NCBI GenBank assembly: GCA_025356635.1
Contig: JANXRY010000073.1
Location: forward strand, 1 to 53,994
DNA: 53,994 nucleotides
Direction of reading: 5' to 3'
From: Gammaproteobacteria bacterium
GTDB taxonomy: Bacteria; Pseudomonadota; Gammaproteobacteria; Xanthomonadales; Xanthomonadaceae
The position numbers and the translations under genes are program-made. Shown one piece after another: positions 24,602 through 32,919 of the stretch. How positions within the stretch are numbered: the stretch's first letter is position 1; the number at the start of each line of letters is the position of its first letter. The notes below the pieces were generated by a model. It made no database searches. It had not been told where the DNA came from and saw only the letters and a list, made by a program, of their open reading frames with translations.

Positions 24602-25744
24602 ATGAAAAACAACCTGTTGCCTGGCCTGCTCTGTTCTGCACTCGTATTCGGCCTGGGCGCATGCCAGAAGCCCGCTGGGGATCAACAGGCCGTTGCTCCC
24701 GTAGCCAGCAAGGCGGTCGAAGAAAAGGTGTTGTACATCTTCAACTGGAGCGACTACATCGATCCTGAGGTTGTTACCGACTTCACCAAGGAAACCGGCA
24801 TCAAAGTCGTCTACGACACCTTCGATTCAAGCGAAACTTTGGAATCACACCTGCTGGCGGGTAACTCCGGCTACGACATCGTGGTCCCCGGCGCTCCGTT
24901 TCTCGGACGCCAGATCAAGGTCGGCGTGTTCCGGCCCCTTGACAAGAGTCAACTTAAAAACTGGGGCAACCTGGATACGGAAACATTGAAGTTGCTGGCT
25001 ACCTACGACCCGGGCAACCAGTACGCCATTCCGTATATGTGGGGTACGACCGGGATTGGCTACGACGTCGACAAGGTTCAGGCGCGCCTCGGCAAGAACG
25101 TGGCATTGGATAGTTACGAAATCCTGTTCAAGCCCGAAAACTTGGCAAAACTGAAGGACTGCGGCATCTCCTTCCTGGACGCACCCGGCGAAGTGATGGC
25201 TGCGGCGCTCAACTACCTCGGCAAGAGCCCGGCCAGCCTGGTCGAAGCCGACTACGAAGCAGCAGAGAAACTGCTCACCGGCGTGCGTCCGTACGTAACC
25301 AACTTCAACAATATGCAGGCCAACGAACTGGCCACTGGTGATGTCTGCGTGGCGCTTGGTTGGAGCGGCGATATCGCACAAGCAGCGGCACGTGCCACGG
25401 AGGCAAAGAACGGCATCCACCTGCAGTATGCGATTCCACGCGAAGGTACCGAAGTCTGGATCGACACCCTGGCGATTCCGACAGACGCACCGCACCCCGG
25501 CAACGCCACGCGGTTCATCGACTACATCATGCGGCCGGAAGTGGCCGCCAAGATTACGAACTTCGTTGCCTATCCAAGCGGAAATGCGGCGGCGCTCAAA
25601 TGGGTGTTGCCGGAAATCACCAGCAACCCGGCCATCTACCCCGGCCCGGCGCTTCGTGCCCGCCTCTACACGGTTCCGGTGATGCCGGACAACATCGACC
25701 GGATCATCACGCGTTCCTGGACACGGATGAAAACCGGTCACTGA
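24602..25744 (+). CDS. Spermidine/putrescine-type ABC transporter binding lipoprotein (PotF/PotD-like)
   Basis: The 380-residue protein has a lipoprotein signal ending at Cys21 (GLGAC). A solute-binding domain follows that begins VLYIFNWSDYIDPEVVTDF, the hallmark of PotF/PotD. Further matches are SGYDIVVPGAPFL, YAIPYMWGTTGIGYD and YPSGNAAALKWV. It probably delivers putrescine, agmatine or N-carbamoylputrescine to an inner-membrane permease. The start at 24602 has a GGAG ribosome site; an earlier in-frame ATG at 24539 overlaps aguB and would disrupt the signal. No permease or ATPase gene is present nearby. Confidence 0.92.
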   Translation: MKNNLLPGLLCSALVFGLGACQKPAGDQQAVAPVASKAVEEKVLYIFNWSDYIDPEVVTDFTKETGIKVVYDTFDSSETLESHLLAGNSGYDIVVPGAPFLGRQIKVGVFRPLDKSQLKNWGNLDTETLKLLATYDPGNQYAIPYMWGTTGIGYDVDKVQARLGKNVALDSYEILFKPENLAKLKDCGISFLDAPGEVMAAALNYLGKSPASLVEADYEAAEKLLTGVRPYVTNFNNMQANELATGDVCVALGWSGDIAQAAARATEAKNGIHLQYAIPREGTEVWIDTLAIPTDAPHPGNATRFIDYIMRPEVAAKITNFVAYPSGNAAALKWVLPEITSNPAIYPGPALRARLYTVPVMPDNIDRIITRSWTRMKTGH

Positions 25745-25821
25745 GACGCTCATTGCTCCATCAGGACTCCCATCGCAGGGCTGACAACATTGTTTGTGTG
25801 ACTTTCCAAAGGAAGCAGGAC

Positions 25822-27009
25822 ATGCGCGAGTCGAAGGATCTACTTGAGCAGATGCGGGAAGGACTCTCTGAGAAAAACATCTCGCGCCGAACATTCCTGG
25901 CCACGGCCGGCATAGCCGCCGCCGGGGCAGCAAGTCTTGCTTTGGCGGGCACACCGATGGCAGCGATGACGACGCGCCTCGCCAGCAGCACCGCCCCGTT
26001 CTGGGTGCCCGGCGAGGCGTTGCCGCACAAACGCACCTGGATGGCTTGGCCCTCCAACCTCACCATCTGGGGCAGCTACCTTCTGCCGGGCGTGCAGGAC
26101 AATATCGCTCTGATCGCCAGGACGATCGCGAAGTACGAGCCGGTCATCATGTGCGCAGATGGCGCTGCCGCAGCGTCAGTGGCGATGACCAAGTGCGGGC
26201 CTACGGTGCAAGTGATCAGTTCGATTCCAGTCGACGATTGCTGGATGGCGGACACGGCGCCGCTGTTTCGTATCAATGGTCTAGGCGGCATGGATGCGGT
26301 TGGGCTCAACTTCAATGGCTGGGGCAACCGGCAGACCCATGCCAAGGATGCGCTGGTGGCCCAACGCATTGCCACGTATTTGGGCCTGCCGTTTACCGCC
26401 GCCAGTTTTGTCGGCGAGGGTGGGGCCATCCAGGCCGATGGCGACGGCACCGTGATGGCGACCGAAAGTAGCTTGGTGAATTCCAACCGCAATGGCAGCA
26501 AGACCAAAGCCCAGATCGAGGCTGCAGTGCTGGCCGCCTACGGAGCGAACAAGATGATCTGGTTCAAGGGCATCTACAACAAGGACATCACCGACGACCA
26601 TGTCGATGCCACGTCGATGTTCGTCAGCCCGGGCGTGACCATGGACGAATACCCGCTGGCCGCCGAGACTTCTATTTGGGCAGCCGATGAGCGGCAGCAA
26701 TACGACCTGCTTGGCACATCAACCGATGCGAAAGGGCGGGCATTTGCCCGGACCATGCTGGTGAATCCCGATATCACCAAGATCCGTCAGAGAAACAGCA
26801 AGACCATCGTCGACGCCTACGTCAACTACCACGTCGTAAACGGCGCGGTGATCGCCGCGAACTTCGGCGACGCCGCAGCCGATGCGGCAGCCAAGCTCGT
26901 CTTGGCGAAGTCCTATCCGGGACGGGTCATCGAGATGCTGAATATCGACAACCTGGCCCTCGGTGGCGGCGGTGTGCATTGCGTTACTGCAGGCGAGCCG
27001 CTGCTCTGA
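25822..27009 (+). CDS. Exported agmatine deiminase / peptidylarginine-deiminase family protein with Tat signal
   Basis: The 395-residue protein starts with a twin-arginine signal: basic region with SRRTFLATAG (Arg22-Arg23), a hydrophobic Ala-rich stretch, and a probable cleavage near AGTPMAA. The mature part is a paralogue of the cytosolic deiminase in the same island. Expected catalytic residues are kept: Asp144 (WMADTAP), His260 and Asp262 (DDHVDA), Cys387 (GGGGVHCVTAG). However, the Arg normally before the first Asp is Ala143, and the TQQQP segment after the Cys is TAGEP, so substrate use may differ. A periplasmic location is inferred from the signal. Confidence 0.92.
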   Translation: MRESKDLLEQMREGLSEKNISRRTFLATAGIAAAGAASLALAGTPMAAMTTRLASSTAPFWVPGEALPHKRTWMAWPSNLTIWGSYLLPGVQDNIALIARTIAKYEPVIMCADGAAAASVAMTKCGPTVQVISSIPVDDCWMADTAPLFRINGLGGMDAVGLNFNGWGNRQTHAKDALVAQRIATYLGLPFTAASFVGEGGAIQADGDGTVMATESSLVNSNRNGSKTKAQIEAAVLAAYGANKMIWFKGIYNKDITDDHVDATSMFVSPGVTMDEYPLAAETSIWAADERQQYDLLGTSTDAKGRAFARTMLVNPDITKIRQRNSKTIVDAYVNYHVVNGAVIAANFGDAAADAAAKLVLAKSYPGRVIEMLNIDNLALGGGGVHCVTAGEPLL

Positions 27010-27050
27010 TCGACCGCATCATCACACACAATATAATTGAGGGCTTCAAG

Positions 27051-27788
27051 ATGCATCTGAAAAAATTGACGATGACATTCTGTCTGGTGCTGTTCGCCAC
27101 GCCGATGGCGGTGCTGGCCCAAGCCGCGCCTGTCGATGCGCCGACTGCAACGACAACCGAGGAAGCGCCGGCATCGAACTGGAGTTGGAGTGCCGATATC
27201 ACGTCCGACTACGTGTACCGGGGCATCACGCTCAACAATTTCCAGCCGACCCTCCAGGGCGGAGTGAACTATGCCTTTGGCGACTCCGGGTTCTACGCAG
27301 GCTTTTGGGCGTCCCACACCAATTTCGGTGATGGGCCAGACGGCCCGAACATTGAAACCGACAATTATGTTGGCTGGAGCCACGACCTGAGCGACGACTG
27401 GAACCTAGACGCGATGCTGACCCATTACCGGTATCTCGGCGCCAACGCCGGTTATGGCAACGTCGATTTCAACCAGCTGGATGCCAAGTTGAGCTACAAG
27501 GGAATGCTCACCTTCACCGGCAGTTACGCCAATGACTATGTCAATGGCGGTTACACCTACCACTACTACAGTCTGTCCGCAAACCATGAAGCTGGGCTTG
27601 GGATCAGCCTGAATGCCAGCATCGGCCATTCCGATTATTCGGACGGCAACGGCAGCTATAACGACTACAACATCGGCATCAGTCGCCAGTTTGGCCCGGT
27701 CAATGCTGCGCTGAATTACTACGACACCGACATCGACGGTCCCCGCGCATCCGATGCCGTGGTGTTGAGCTTCACTTTCGGAAGCTGA
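27051..27788 (+). CDS. TorF family putative outer-membrane porin
   Basis: The 245-residue protein has a signal peptide (LVLFATPMAVLAQA) and a repetitive beta-barrel sequence rich in Tyr, Gly, Asn and Asp. The N-terminal barrel motif WSADITSDYVYRGITLNNFQP is typical of the TIGR02001/TorF family, which often accompanies nutrient-uptake genes. It ends in SFTFGS rather than a terminal Phe. It is the last gene of the agmatine island, 41 bases after the exported deiminase, so it may let agmatine or related cations cross the outer membrane (inference). Confidence 0.88.
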   Translation: MHLKKLTMTFCLVLFATPMAVLAQAAPVDAPTATTTEEAPASNWSWSADITSDYVYRGITLNNFQPTLQGGVNYAFGDSGFYAGFWASHTNFGDGPDGPNIETDNYVGWSHDLSDDWNLDAMLTHYRYLGANAGYGNVDFNQLDAKLSYKGMLTFTGSYANDYVNGGYTYHYYSLSANHEAGLGISLNASIGHSDYSDGNGSYNDYNIGISRQFGPVNAALNYYDTDIDGPRASDAVVLSFTFGS

Positions 27789-27835
27789 TCTGAGAGAAGC
27801 TCTTCAACGGCGAAGCCGGTCAATCTGATGTTGCT

Positions 27836-29122
27836 TCAACTCGCCCGCACGTCGCCAAGTGCCCGGCCGAGAAGGGCCAGGCCTTCCTCGAACACGTCGT
27901 CTTCGACGGTAAGTGGCACCAGCACGCGAATGGTGTTGGCGTAGATGCCACAAGACAGCAGGATCAGGCCGAGTTCGGCGGCGCGCGCCGTCAACGCCTT
28001 GGTGGCGTCGGGATCAGGCGTGTTGGCGCTGCCGGGAACGATCAGTTCGAATGCACTCATGCCGCCGAGGCCGCGCACTTCGCCGATGCCCAGGCCCGGC
28101 TCGGATTGCAGCACGCTGACGAATTCGCGCAACCGCTCGCCGATGGCAGTGGAGCGCGCCAACAGGCCTTCGGATTCAATCGCATCGAGCACCGCCAGCG
28201 CGGCTGCGCAAGCAACTGGATTGCCGCCATAAGTGCCGCCCAAGCCGCCGACGGCGGGGGCATCCATCACATCGGCGCGACCAACCACGCCTGACAAGGG
28301 CAGGCCGCCGCCGATCGACTTGGCAACGGTGATCAGGTCGGCGTGCACGCCGTAGTGTTCCATTGCGAACAGCTTGCCGGTGCGCGCGAAACCGCTCTGC
28401 ACTTCGTCGGCGATCAGTAAGATGCCGTACTCGTCGCAGAGTTTGCGCAACGCGCGCATGAATTCCGGCGGCGTCACCGTGAAGCCGCCCTCGCCCTGCA
28501 CCGGCTCGATGATCAAGGCGGCAACGCGCATGGGTTCGATGTCGTACTTGAACAGATGCGCGAGATCATCGAGCGCGTCTTCGACGCTGACGCCGTGATA
28601 GGCATGCGGGAAACGCGCGTGGTAAATGTCAGCCGGGAATGGCCCGAAGCCGATCTTGTAAGGCGCGACTTTCCCGGTCAGCGCCATGCCGAGCATGGTG
28701 CGGCCATGAAAACCTCCAGAGAACGCAATCACGCCTGGCCGCTTGGTGAATGCGCGGGCGATCTTGACTGCGTTCTCTACGGCTTCGGCGCCGGTACTGA
28801 GGAACACCGATTTGGCCGCACCGGAAATCGGTGCAGCGGCGTTGAGTTTTTCTGCCAGGGCGATGTAGGGCTCGTAGGGCATCACCTGGAAACAACTGTG
28901 GATGAAACCTTCGAGCTGTTTCTGGATCGCCGCCATCACCTTCGGGTGCCGATGACCGGTGTTGAGCACGCCGATGCCGCCGGCGAAATCGATGTAACGT
29001 TGACCGTCGGCATCCCAGATTTCGGCGTTGGTGGCTCGCACCGCGTATCGTTGGGTGGCGTGGCCGACGCCGCGCGCAACCGCGGCCTCACGACGATGCT
29101 GCAATTCGGTGTTGTTGCTCAT
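27836..29122 (-). CDS. gabT: 4-aminobutyrate aminotransferase family (GabT-like), PLP-dependent
   Basis: Class III aminotransferase. The 428-residue protein shows the PLP-binding region ISADE-like as LLIADEVQSGFARTGKLFAMEH, and the Schiff-base Lys in LITVAKSIGGGLPLSGVVGR. Further matches are FAGGIGVLNTGHRHP and GGTYGGNPVACAAALAVL. These closely match GabT/PuuE, which transfers the amino group of GABA to 2-oxoglutarate. The chosen start (MSNNTELQHRR) has an AGGGGA ribosome site; an earlier Met at 29158 is less likely. Its position facing the agmatine island suggests a role downstream of putrescine. Confidence 0.93.
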   Translation of the reverse strand: MSNNTELQHRREAAVARGVGHATQRYAVRATNAEIWDADGQRYIDFAGGIGVLNTGHRHPKVMAAIQKQLEGFIHSCFQVMPYEPYIALAEKLNAAAPISGAAKSVFLSTGAEAVENAVKIARAFTKRPGVIAFSGGFHGRTMLGMALTGKVAPYKIGFGPFPADIYHARFPHAYHGVSVEDALDDLAHLFKYDIEPMRVAALIIEPVQGEGGFTVTPPEFMRALRKLCDEYGILLIADEVQSGFARTGKLFAMEHYGVHADLITVAKSIGGGLPLSGVVGRADVMDAPAVGGLGGTYGGNPVACAAALAVLDAIESEGLLARSTAIGERLREFVSVLQSEPGLGIGEVRGLGGMSAFELIVPGSANTPDPDATKALTARAAELGLILLSCGIYANTIRVLVPLTVEDDVFEEGLALLGRALGDVRAS

Positions 29123-29176
29123 GTTCGTCCCCTGGCTACTATCTGTTGAATATATCAAACACCCGAGGAAGAACCC

Positions 29177-29644
29177 ATGCTCAAGATTGGTGACCCCGCC
29201 CCCGCCTTTTCACTGGCCTGTGATGACGGTCTAATCCTCAATAGCGCCGCCCTGAAGGGCCAGCGCTACGTCCTGTACTTCTATCCCAAGGACGACACCC
29301 CCGGCTGCACCAAGGAGGCCTGTGCCTTCCGCGACAACCTGCCGAAATTCAGCAAGCTCGGCGTGCCGGTATTTGGCGTGAGTGCCGACGACGAGAAAAA
29401 ACATGCGAAGTTCGTCAAGAAATACGCGCTGAACTTCCCGCTGCTGTCCGACCCCGACCACGAACTGCTCGAAGCCTACGGCGCATGGGTCGAGAAGAGC
29501 CTGTATGGGCGCAAGTACATGGGCATCCAGCGCAGCACGTTCGTGATCGGCGGTAACGGCAAGATCGAGCAGGTCTGGGAAAAAGTCAGCCCGGAGAAAC
29601 ACCCGGCCGATGTCCTGGCCTGGCTGGCCCAGGCCAAGAAATGA
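29177..29644 (+). CDS. bcp: Thiol peroxidase, BCP/PrxQ-type peroxiredoxin
   Basis: Reduces hydrogen peroxide and organic hydroperoxides with thioredoxin. The 155-residue protein has the peroxidatic Cys44 in DDTPGCTKEACAFRD and the likely resolving Cys49, the PrxQ/BCP pattern. FYPKDDTPGC, FGVSADDEKKHAKF and RSTFVIGGNGKI are also typical. It is divergent from gabT-like over 54 bases containing a TTGA-N5-TCAA dyad, and overlaps the following transporter gene by 4 bases (ATGA). Confidence 0.96.
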   Translation: MLKIGDPAPAFSLACDDGLILNSAALKGQRYVLYFYPKDDTPGCTKEACAFRDNLPKFSKLGVPVFGVSADDEKKHAKFVKKYALNFPLLSDPDHELLEAYGAWVEKSLYGRKYMGIQRSTFVIGGNGKIEQVWEKVSPEKHPADVLAWLAQAKK

Positions 29645-30552
29645 CAGATGACGCCAAGGCCTTTTGGCAGATCCAATTCTGCGTACTGCTCTGGGGCTTC
29701 ACTGCCATCCTCGGCAAGCTGATCAGCCTGCCGGCGCTGGCCCTGGTTTGCTGGCGGATGTTGCTGGTGTCCGCAACGCTGCTGCTCGTGCCCCGCGTTT
29801 GGCGCGGTCTGCGGGCGATGCCGTGGCGGCTGATGGCGACCTACGCCAGCATCGGTGTGGTCGTCGCCCTGCATTGGCTGACTTTTTACGGCGCGATCAA
29901 GTTGGCGAACGCCTCGGTCGCGGTGAGCTGCCTCGCGCTCGGCTCGGTGTTCGCCGCCTTGCTCGAACCCTGGATCGCAAAGCGCCGGTTCGAACCCAGC
30001 GAACTCGCGCTCGGTGTGATGGTGGTACCGGGCATCGTCCTGCTGGTCGGTGGCGTGCCCATCGGAATGCACCCGGGCATCGTCGTGGGCGTAGCCTCGG
30101 CTTTCCTGAGCGCCTTGTTCGGCACACTCAACAAACGTCATGTCGAAGGCGCGGAAGCGCTCACCGTCACCGCCATCGAATTGGGCGCCGGCACGCTGTT
30201 CCTGGTGGCACTGTCGCCCCTGGTGCCCCGTTTCGGCCCGACCTTGCCAATCCCCAGCGCGCACGATGCGGCCCTGCTAGTGGTGCTGGCGCTGGGTTGC
30301 ACCTTGTTGCCGTTCAATCTCTCGCTGGTGGCCTTGCGCCGGATCAGCGCCTTCAGCACGCAACTCGCACTCAACCTGGAGCCGGTCTACGCGATCTTGC
30401 TGGCGATCTTCCTGCTCGGCGAGCAGCGCGAGCTGTCGCCGCGCTTCTATGTCGGAGTGGCGATCATCCTGCTTGCGGTGTTCGCCCATCCGCTGCTGCA
30501 TCGCAGTGCCTTGTTGCGCCGGCACTCGGAACCACGGATTACCGAACTGTAA
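29641..30552 (+). CDS. EamA/DMT family transporter
   Basis: Ten-helix drug/metabolite transporter-type membrane protein of 303 residues. Two EamA repeats are visible: ALHWLTFYGAIKLANASVAVSC in the first half, and SLVALRRISAFSTQLALNLEPVYAILLAI in the second (quoted in part, including the typical LEPVYA). The substrate is unknown; DMT proteins commonly export amino acids or metabolites. Translation is coupled to the peroxiredoxin gene by ATGA overlap. It is followed by a Zur-box-like region that begins a new operon. Confidence 0.92.
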   Translation: MTDDAKAFWQIQFCVLLWGFTAILGKLISLPALALVCWRMLLVSATLLLVPRVWRGLRAMPWRLMATYASIGVVVALHWLTFYGAIKLANASVAVSCLALGSVFAALLEPWIAKRRFEPSELALGVMVVPGIVLLVGGVPIGMHPGIVVGVASAFLSALFGTLNKRHVEGAEALTVTAIELGAGTLFLVALSPLVPRFGPTLPIPSAHDAALLVVLALGCTLLPFNLSLVALRRISAFSTQLALNLEPVYAILLAIFLLGEQRELSPRFYVGVAIILLAVFAHPLLHRSALLRRHSEPRITEL

Positions 30553-30569
30553 CTTCCTCCCTATTGATT

Positions 30570-30584
30570 TGTTACATTATAACA
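30570..30584 (+). promoter_or_regulatory. Zur-box-like operator before the zinc operon
   Basis: Palindrome TGTTA-CATTA-TAACA in an AT-rich island 54 bases before the first gene. It resembles the gammaproteobacterial Zur consensus GTTATANNATAAC. It precedes an outer-membrane protein, ZnuA-like and ZnuB-like genes, fitting zinc-responsive repression. Confidence 0.75.
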
Positions 30585-30637
30585 TTATAGAGTTGCTCCC
30601 TCGGCAGCCCTGCCGCTACTCCCGCCGCGCCCACCCC

Positions 30638-31999
30638 ATGACGAAAAAAAACCTGCTCGCCGCCTGCGTGCTCGCCGCGCTCTCCACGCCGGCGTTCGCC
30701 GCCGACAAGGCGCCGACCCAACTGCAGAGCCTCGAAGCCCGCATCCAGGCACTCGAAGCCAACGCCGAAACCCTGCGCCAGCAAGCCGCCGAAGCGCTGG
30801 CCGCCGCGCAGGAAGCCAAGGCCGCCCTCGACGCCATGAAGGCCGAGCAATCGGCTGCCGCCGAGACTGCGGAAGTGGAAGCGCCCGCGCCGGCCACTGA
30901 CGCCGGTGGCGCCAACGGCAATGCTTTCAACCCGGCGATGAGCATCATCCTCAACGGTGCCTATGCGCATAACTCGATGGATCCAGGCACCTACTACCGC
31001 TCGGGCTTTCCGCTCGGCGGCGGCGCTGGCCCGGCGCCGCAGGGGCTGTCGATCGCCGAAAGCGAAGTTTCGCTGTACGCCGAGATCGACGAGAAATTCT
31101 TCGGCCAGCTGACCCTGACCGCGTCGAACGACCATGGTGAGGACCATATCGGCGTCGAGAATGCGTATATCGAAACCACATCGCTACCGAACGGCCTGGG
31201 CGTACGCGCCGGCCGCTTTTTCTCCGACATCGGTTACCTGAACAGCCACCACGCGCACACCGACAACTTCTACGACCGTCCGCTGGTTTACCAGGCCTTC
31301 CTCGGCGGCCAGTACGGCGACGATGGCGTGCAATTGCATTGGCTCGCGCCTGCGCCGATCTTCCTGCAATTCGGTGTCGAGGCCTTCGCCGGCAACAACT
31401 TCCCGAGCGGCGGTGGCGGCCATGGCGGCCTCGGCGTGCTCACCGGTTTCGTCAAGGCCGGTGGCGACATCAACGACAACACGTCCTGGCTGGCCGGACT
31501 GTCGATGCTCAAATCGACCACGGTCGGCGCCGAGGACGGCTTCAGCGGCGACAACAAACTCTATATCGTCGACGGCACGATCAAATGGGCGCCGAACGGC
31601 AATCTCAAGGACGGCGGCCTGACCGTGCGCGGCGAGTATCTGGTTGATGATCGCAATGGCGACTACACCGCACCTGCGGAGCTGCAACCCGGCCAGTCGC
31701 CGCTCGACCAAGCATGGAACGGCCAGCGTCACGGCGGCTATATCGAAGCGGTGTATCGGATCAACCGCACATGGGAACTTGGCTATCGTTTCGACAAACT
31801 CCGGGCCGACCGCACTGGGCCTTACGCCAGCACGTTTGATCCGTCGCGCAACAGTATCGAGCTGAGTTGGCTGAACAGCGAATTCGCCCTGATCCGACTG
31901 CAATTGAGCCACGACTTGCCGAACCCGTTCGGCTCCGACAATGTCCTGACCTTGCAATACCAGGTCGCCCTCGGCGCGCATGGCGCGCACGCCTTTTGA
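30638..31999 (+). CDS. Outer-membrane protein of the zinc operon (putative porin with coiled-coil)
   Basis: The 453-residue protein has a signal peptide (LLAACVLAALSTPAFAAD). A predicted coiled coil rich in Ala, Glu and Gln follows (about residues 25-75, QLQSLEARIQALEANAETLR quoted in part), then a beta-barrel with Gly/Tyr/Asp-rich strands ending in LGAHGAHAF. A His-containing stretch NSHHAHTDNFYDRP and a DHGEDH segment could bind metal. It is the first gene behind the Zur-like site and precedes ZnuA- and ZnuB-like genes, so it likely admits zinc through the outer membrane (inference). No plug domain or TonB box is visible. Confidence 0.85.
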   Translation: MTKKNLLAACVLAALSTPAFAADKAPTQLQSLEARIQALEANAETLRQQAAEALAAAQEAKAALDAMKAEQSAAAETAEVEAPAPATDAGGANGNAFNPAMSIILNGAYAHNSMDPGTYYRSGFPLGGGAGPAPQGLSIAESEVSLYAEIDEKFFGQLTLTASNDHGEDHIGVENAYIETTSLPNGLGVRAGRFFSDIGYLNSHHAHTDNFYDRPLVYQAFLGGQYGDDGVQLHWLAPAPIFLQFGVEAFAGNNFPSGGGGHGGLGVLTGFVKAGGDINDNTSWLAGLSMLKSTTVGAEDGFSGDNKLYIVDGTIKWAPNGNLKDGGLTVRGEYLVDDRNGDYTAPAELQPGQSPLDQAWNGQRHGGYIEAVYRINRTWELGYRFDKLRADRTGPYASTFDPSRNSIELSWLNSEFALIRLQLSHDLPNPFGSDNVLTLQYQVALGAHGAHAF

Positions 32000-32016
32000 T
32001 CACAGGAATTTCCCGC

Positions 32017-32919
32017 ATGAACAAGCTATTGATCACGTCACTGTTGACGGCGGCCGCGCTGATATCGGCTCCGACGCAAGCAAAACTGCGGGTATTCGCC
32101 TGCGAACCCGAATGGGCCTCAATGCTGACCGAGCTGGCCGGCGACAAGGTTGACGTCGATGTCGCCACCAACGCCTTGCAGGACGTGCACCAGATCGAGG
32201 CCAAGCCCAGCCTGATCGCGAAAATTCGCAACGCCGACCTGACCGTCTGCGATGGCGCGGAATTGGAAATCGGTTGGCTGCCAAAACTTGTGCAGCAGTC
32301 GGGCAATCAGAAAATCGCATCGGGACCAGGTTCGTTCATGGCGGCGAGCCAGATCGTGACGCTGGAAAAACCGACCGCACTCAGTCGCGCCAACGGCGAT
32401 GTGCATCCGGAAGGCAATCCGCATGTGCAAATGGATCCCTACCGCATGCTTGCGATCGCGAAGGCGCTGAGCGCGCGGCTGGCCCAGCTCGATCCTGGCA
32501 ACGCGGCTGTCTACCAGCAACGCCTGGCCGATTTCAGTGCGCGCTGGAGCGCAGCGATCAAACGCTGGGAAGCCAAGGCGGCGCCGCTGAAGGGCCGCAA
32601 TGTTGTCGTCCACCACAACAGCTGGATCTACCTGACCAATTGGCTGGGCATGCACCAAATCGGCGCGCTCGAACCCAAGCCCGGCGTGCCGCCAACCAGC
32701 GCGCATCTCGCCAGCTTGATCGACACCACCAAGGGTTCCAACACCTTGGCGATCATCCGCGCCGCCTACCAGGATCAGAAGGCTAGCGCATGGTTGGCCG
32801 ACCACACCGGCGTGCCGGCGGTCAGCCTGCCGTTCACGGTCGGTGGCGATGCCCAAGCCAAGGATTTGTTCGGGCTCTACGACTCGACCATCGACAAGTT
32901 GCTCGGAGCGGTGAAATGA
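32017..32919 (+). CDS. znuA: Zinc/manganese ABC transporter periplasmic binding protein (ZnuA/TroA-like)
   Basis: The 300-residue protein has a signal peptide (LTAAALISAPTQAK) and the cluster A-I metal-binding fold: FACEPEWASMLTELAGDK, His58 (DVHQIEAKPS), His136 (GNPHVQMDP), and His199/His200 (VVVHHNSWIYL). The large His-rich loop of E. coli ZnuA is missing, leaving only a short VHPEGNPH segment. Zinc is favoured by the Zur-like operator; manganese remains possible. It overlaps the permease gene by 4 bases (ATGA). Confidence 0.93.
   Translation: MNKLLITSLLTAAALISAPTQAKLRVFACEPEWASMLTELAGDKVDVDVATNALQDVHQIEAKPSLIAKIRNADLTVCDGAELEIGWLPKLVQQSGNQKIASGPGSFMAASQIVTLEKPTALSRANGDVHPEGNPHVQMDPYRMLAIAKALSARLAQLDPGNAAVYQQRLADFSARWSAAIKRWEAKAAPLKGRNVVVHHNSWIYLTNWLGMHQIGALEPKPGVPPTSAHLASLIDTTKGSNTLAIIRAAYQDQKASAWLADHTGVPAVSLPFTVGGDAQAKDLFGLYDSTIDKLLGAVK

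Noticed and set aside
27032-27037. Perfect TATAAT before the porin gene
   Set aside because: A promoter here would start transcription about 7 bases before the ATG and remove the GAGGG ribosome site; more likely part of the AT-rich spacer.
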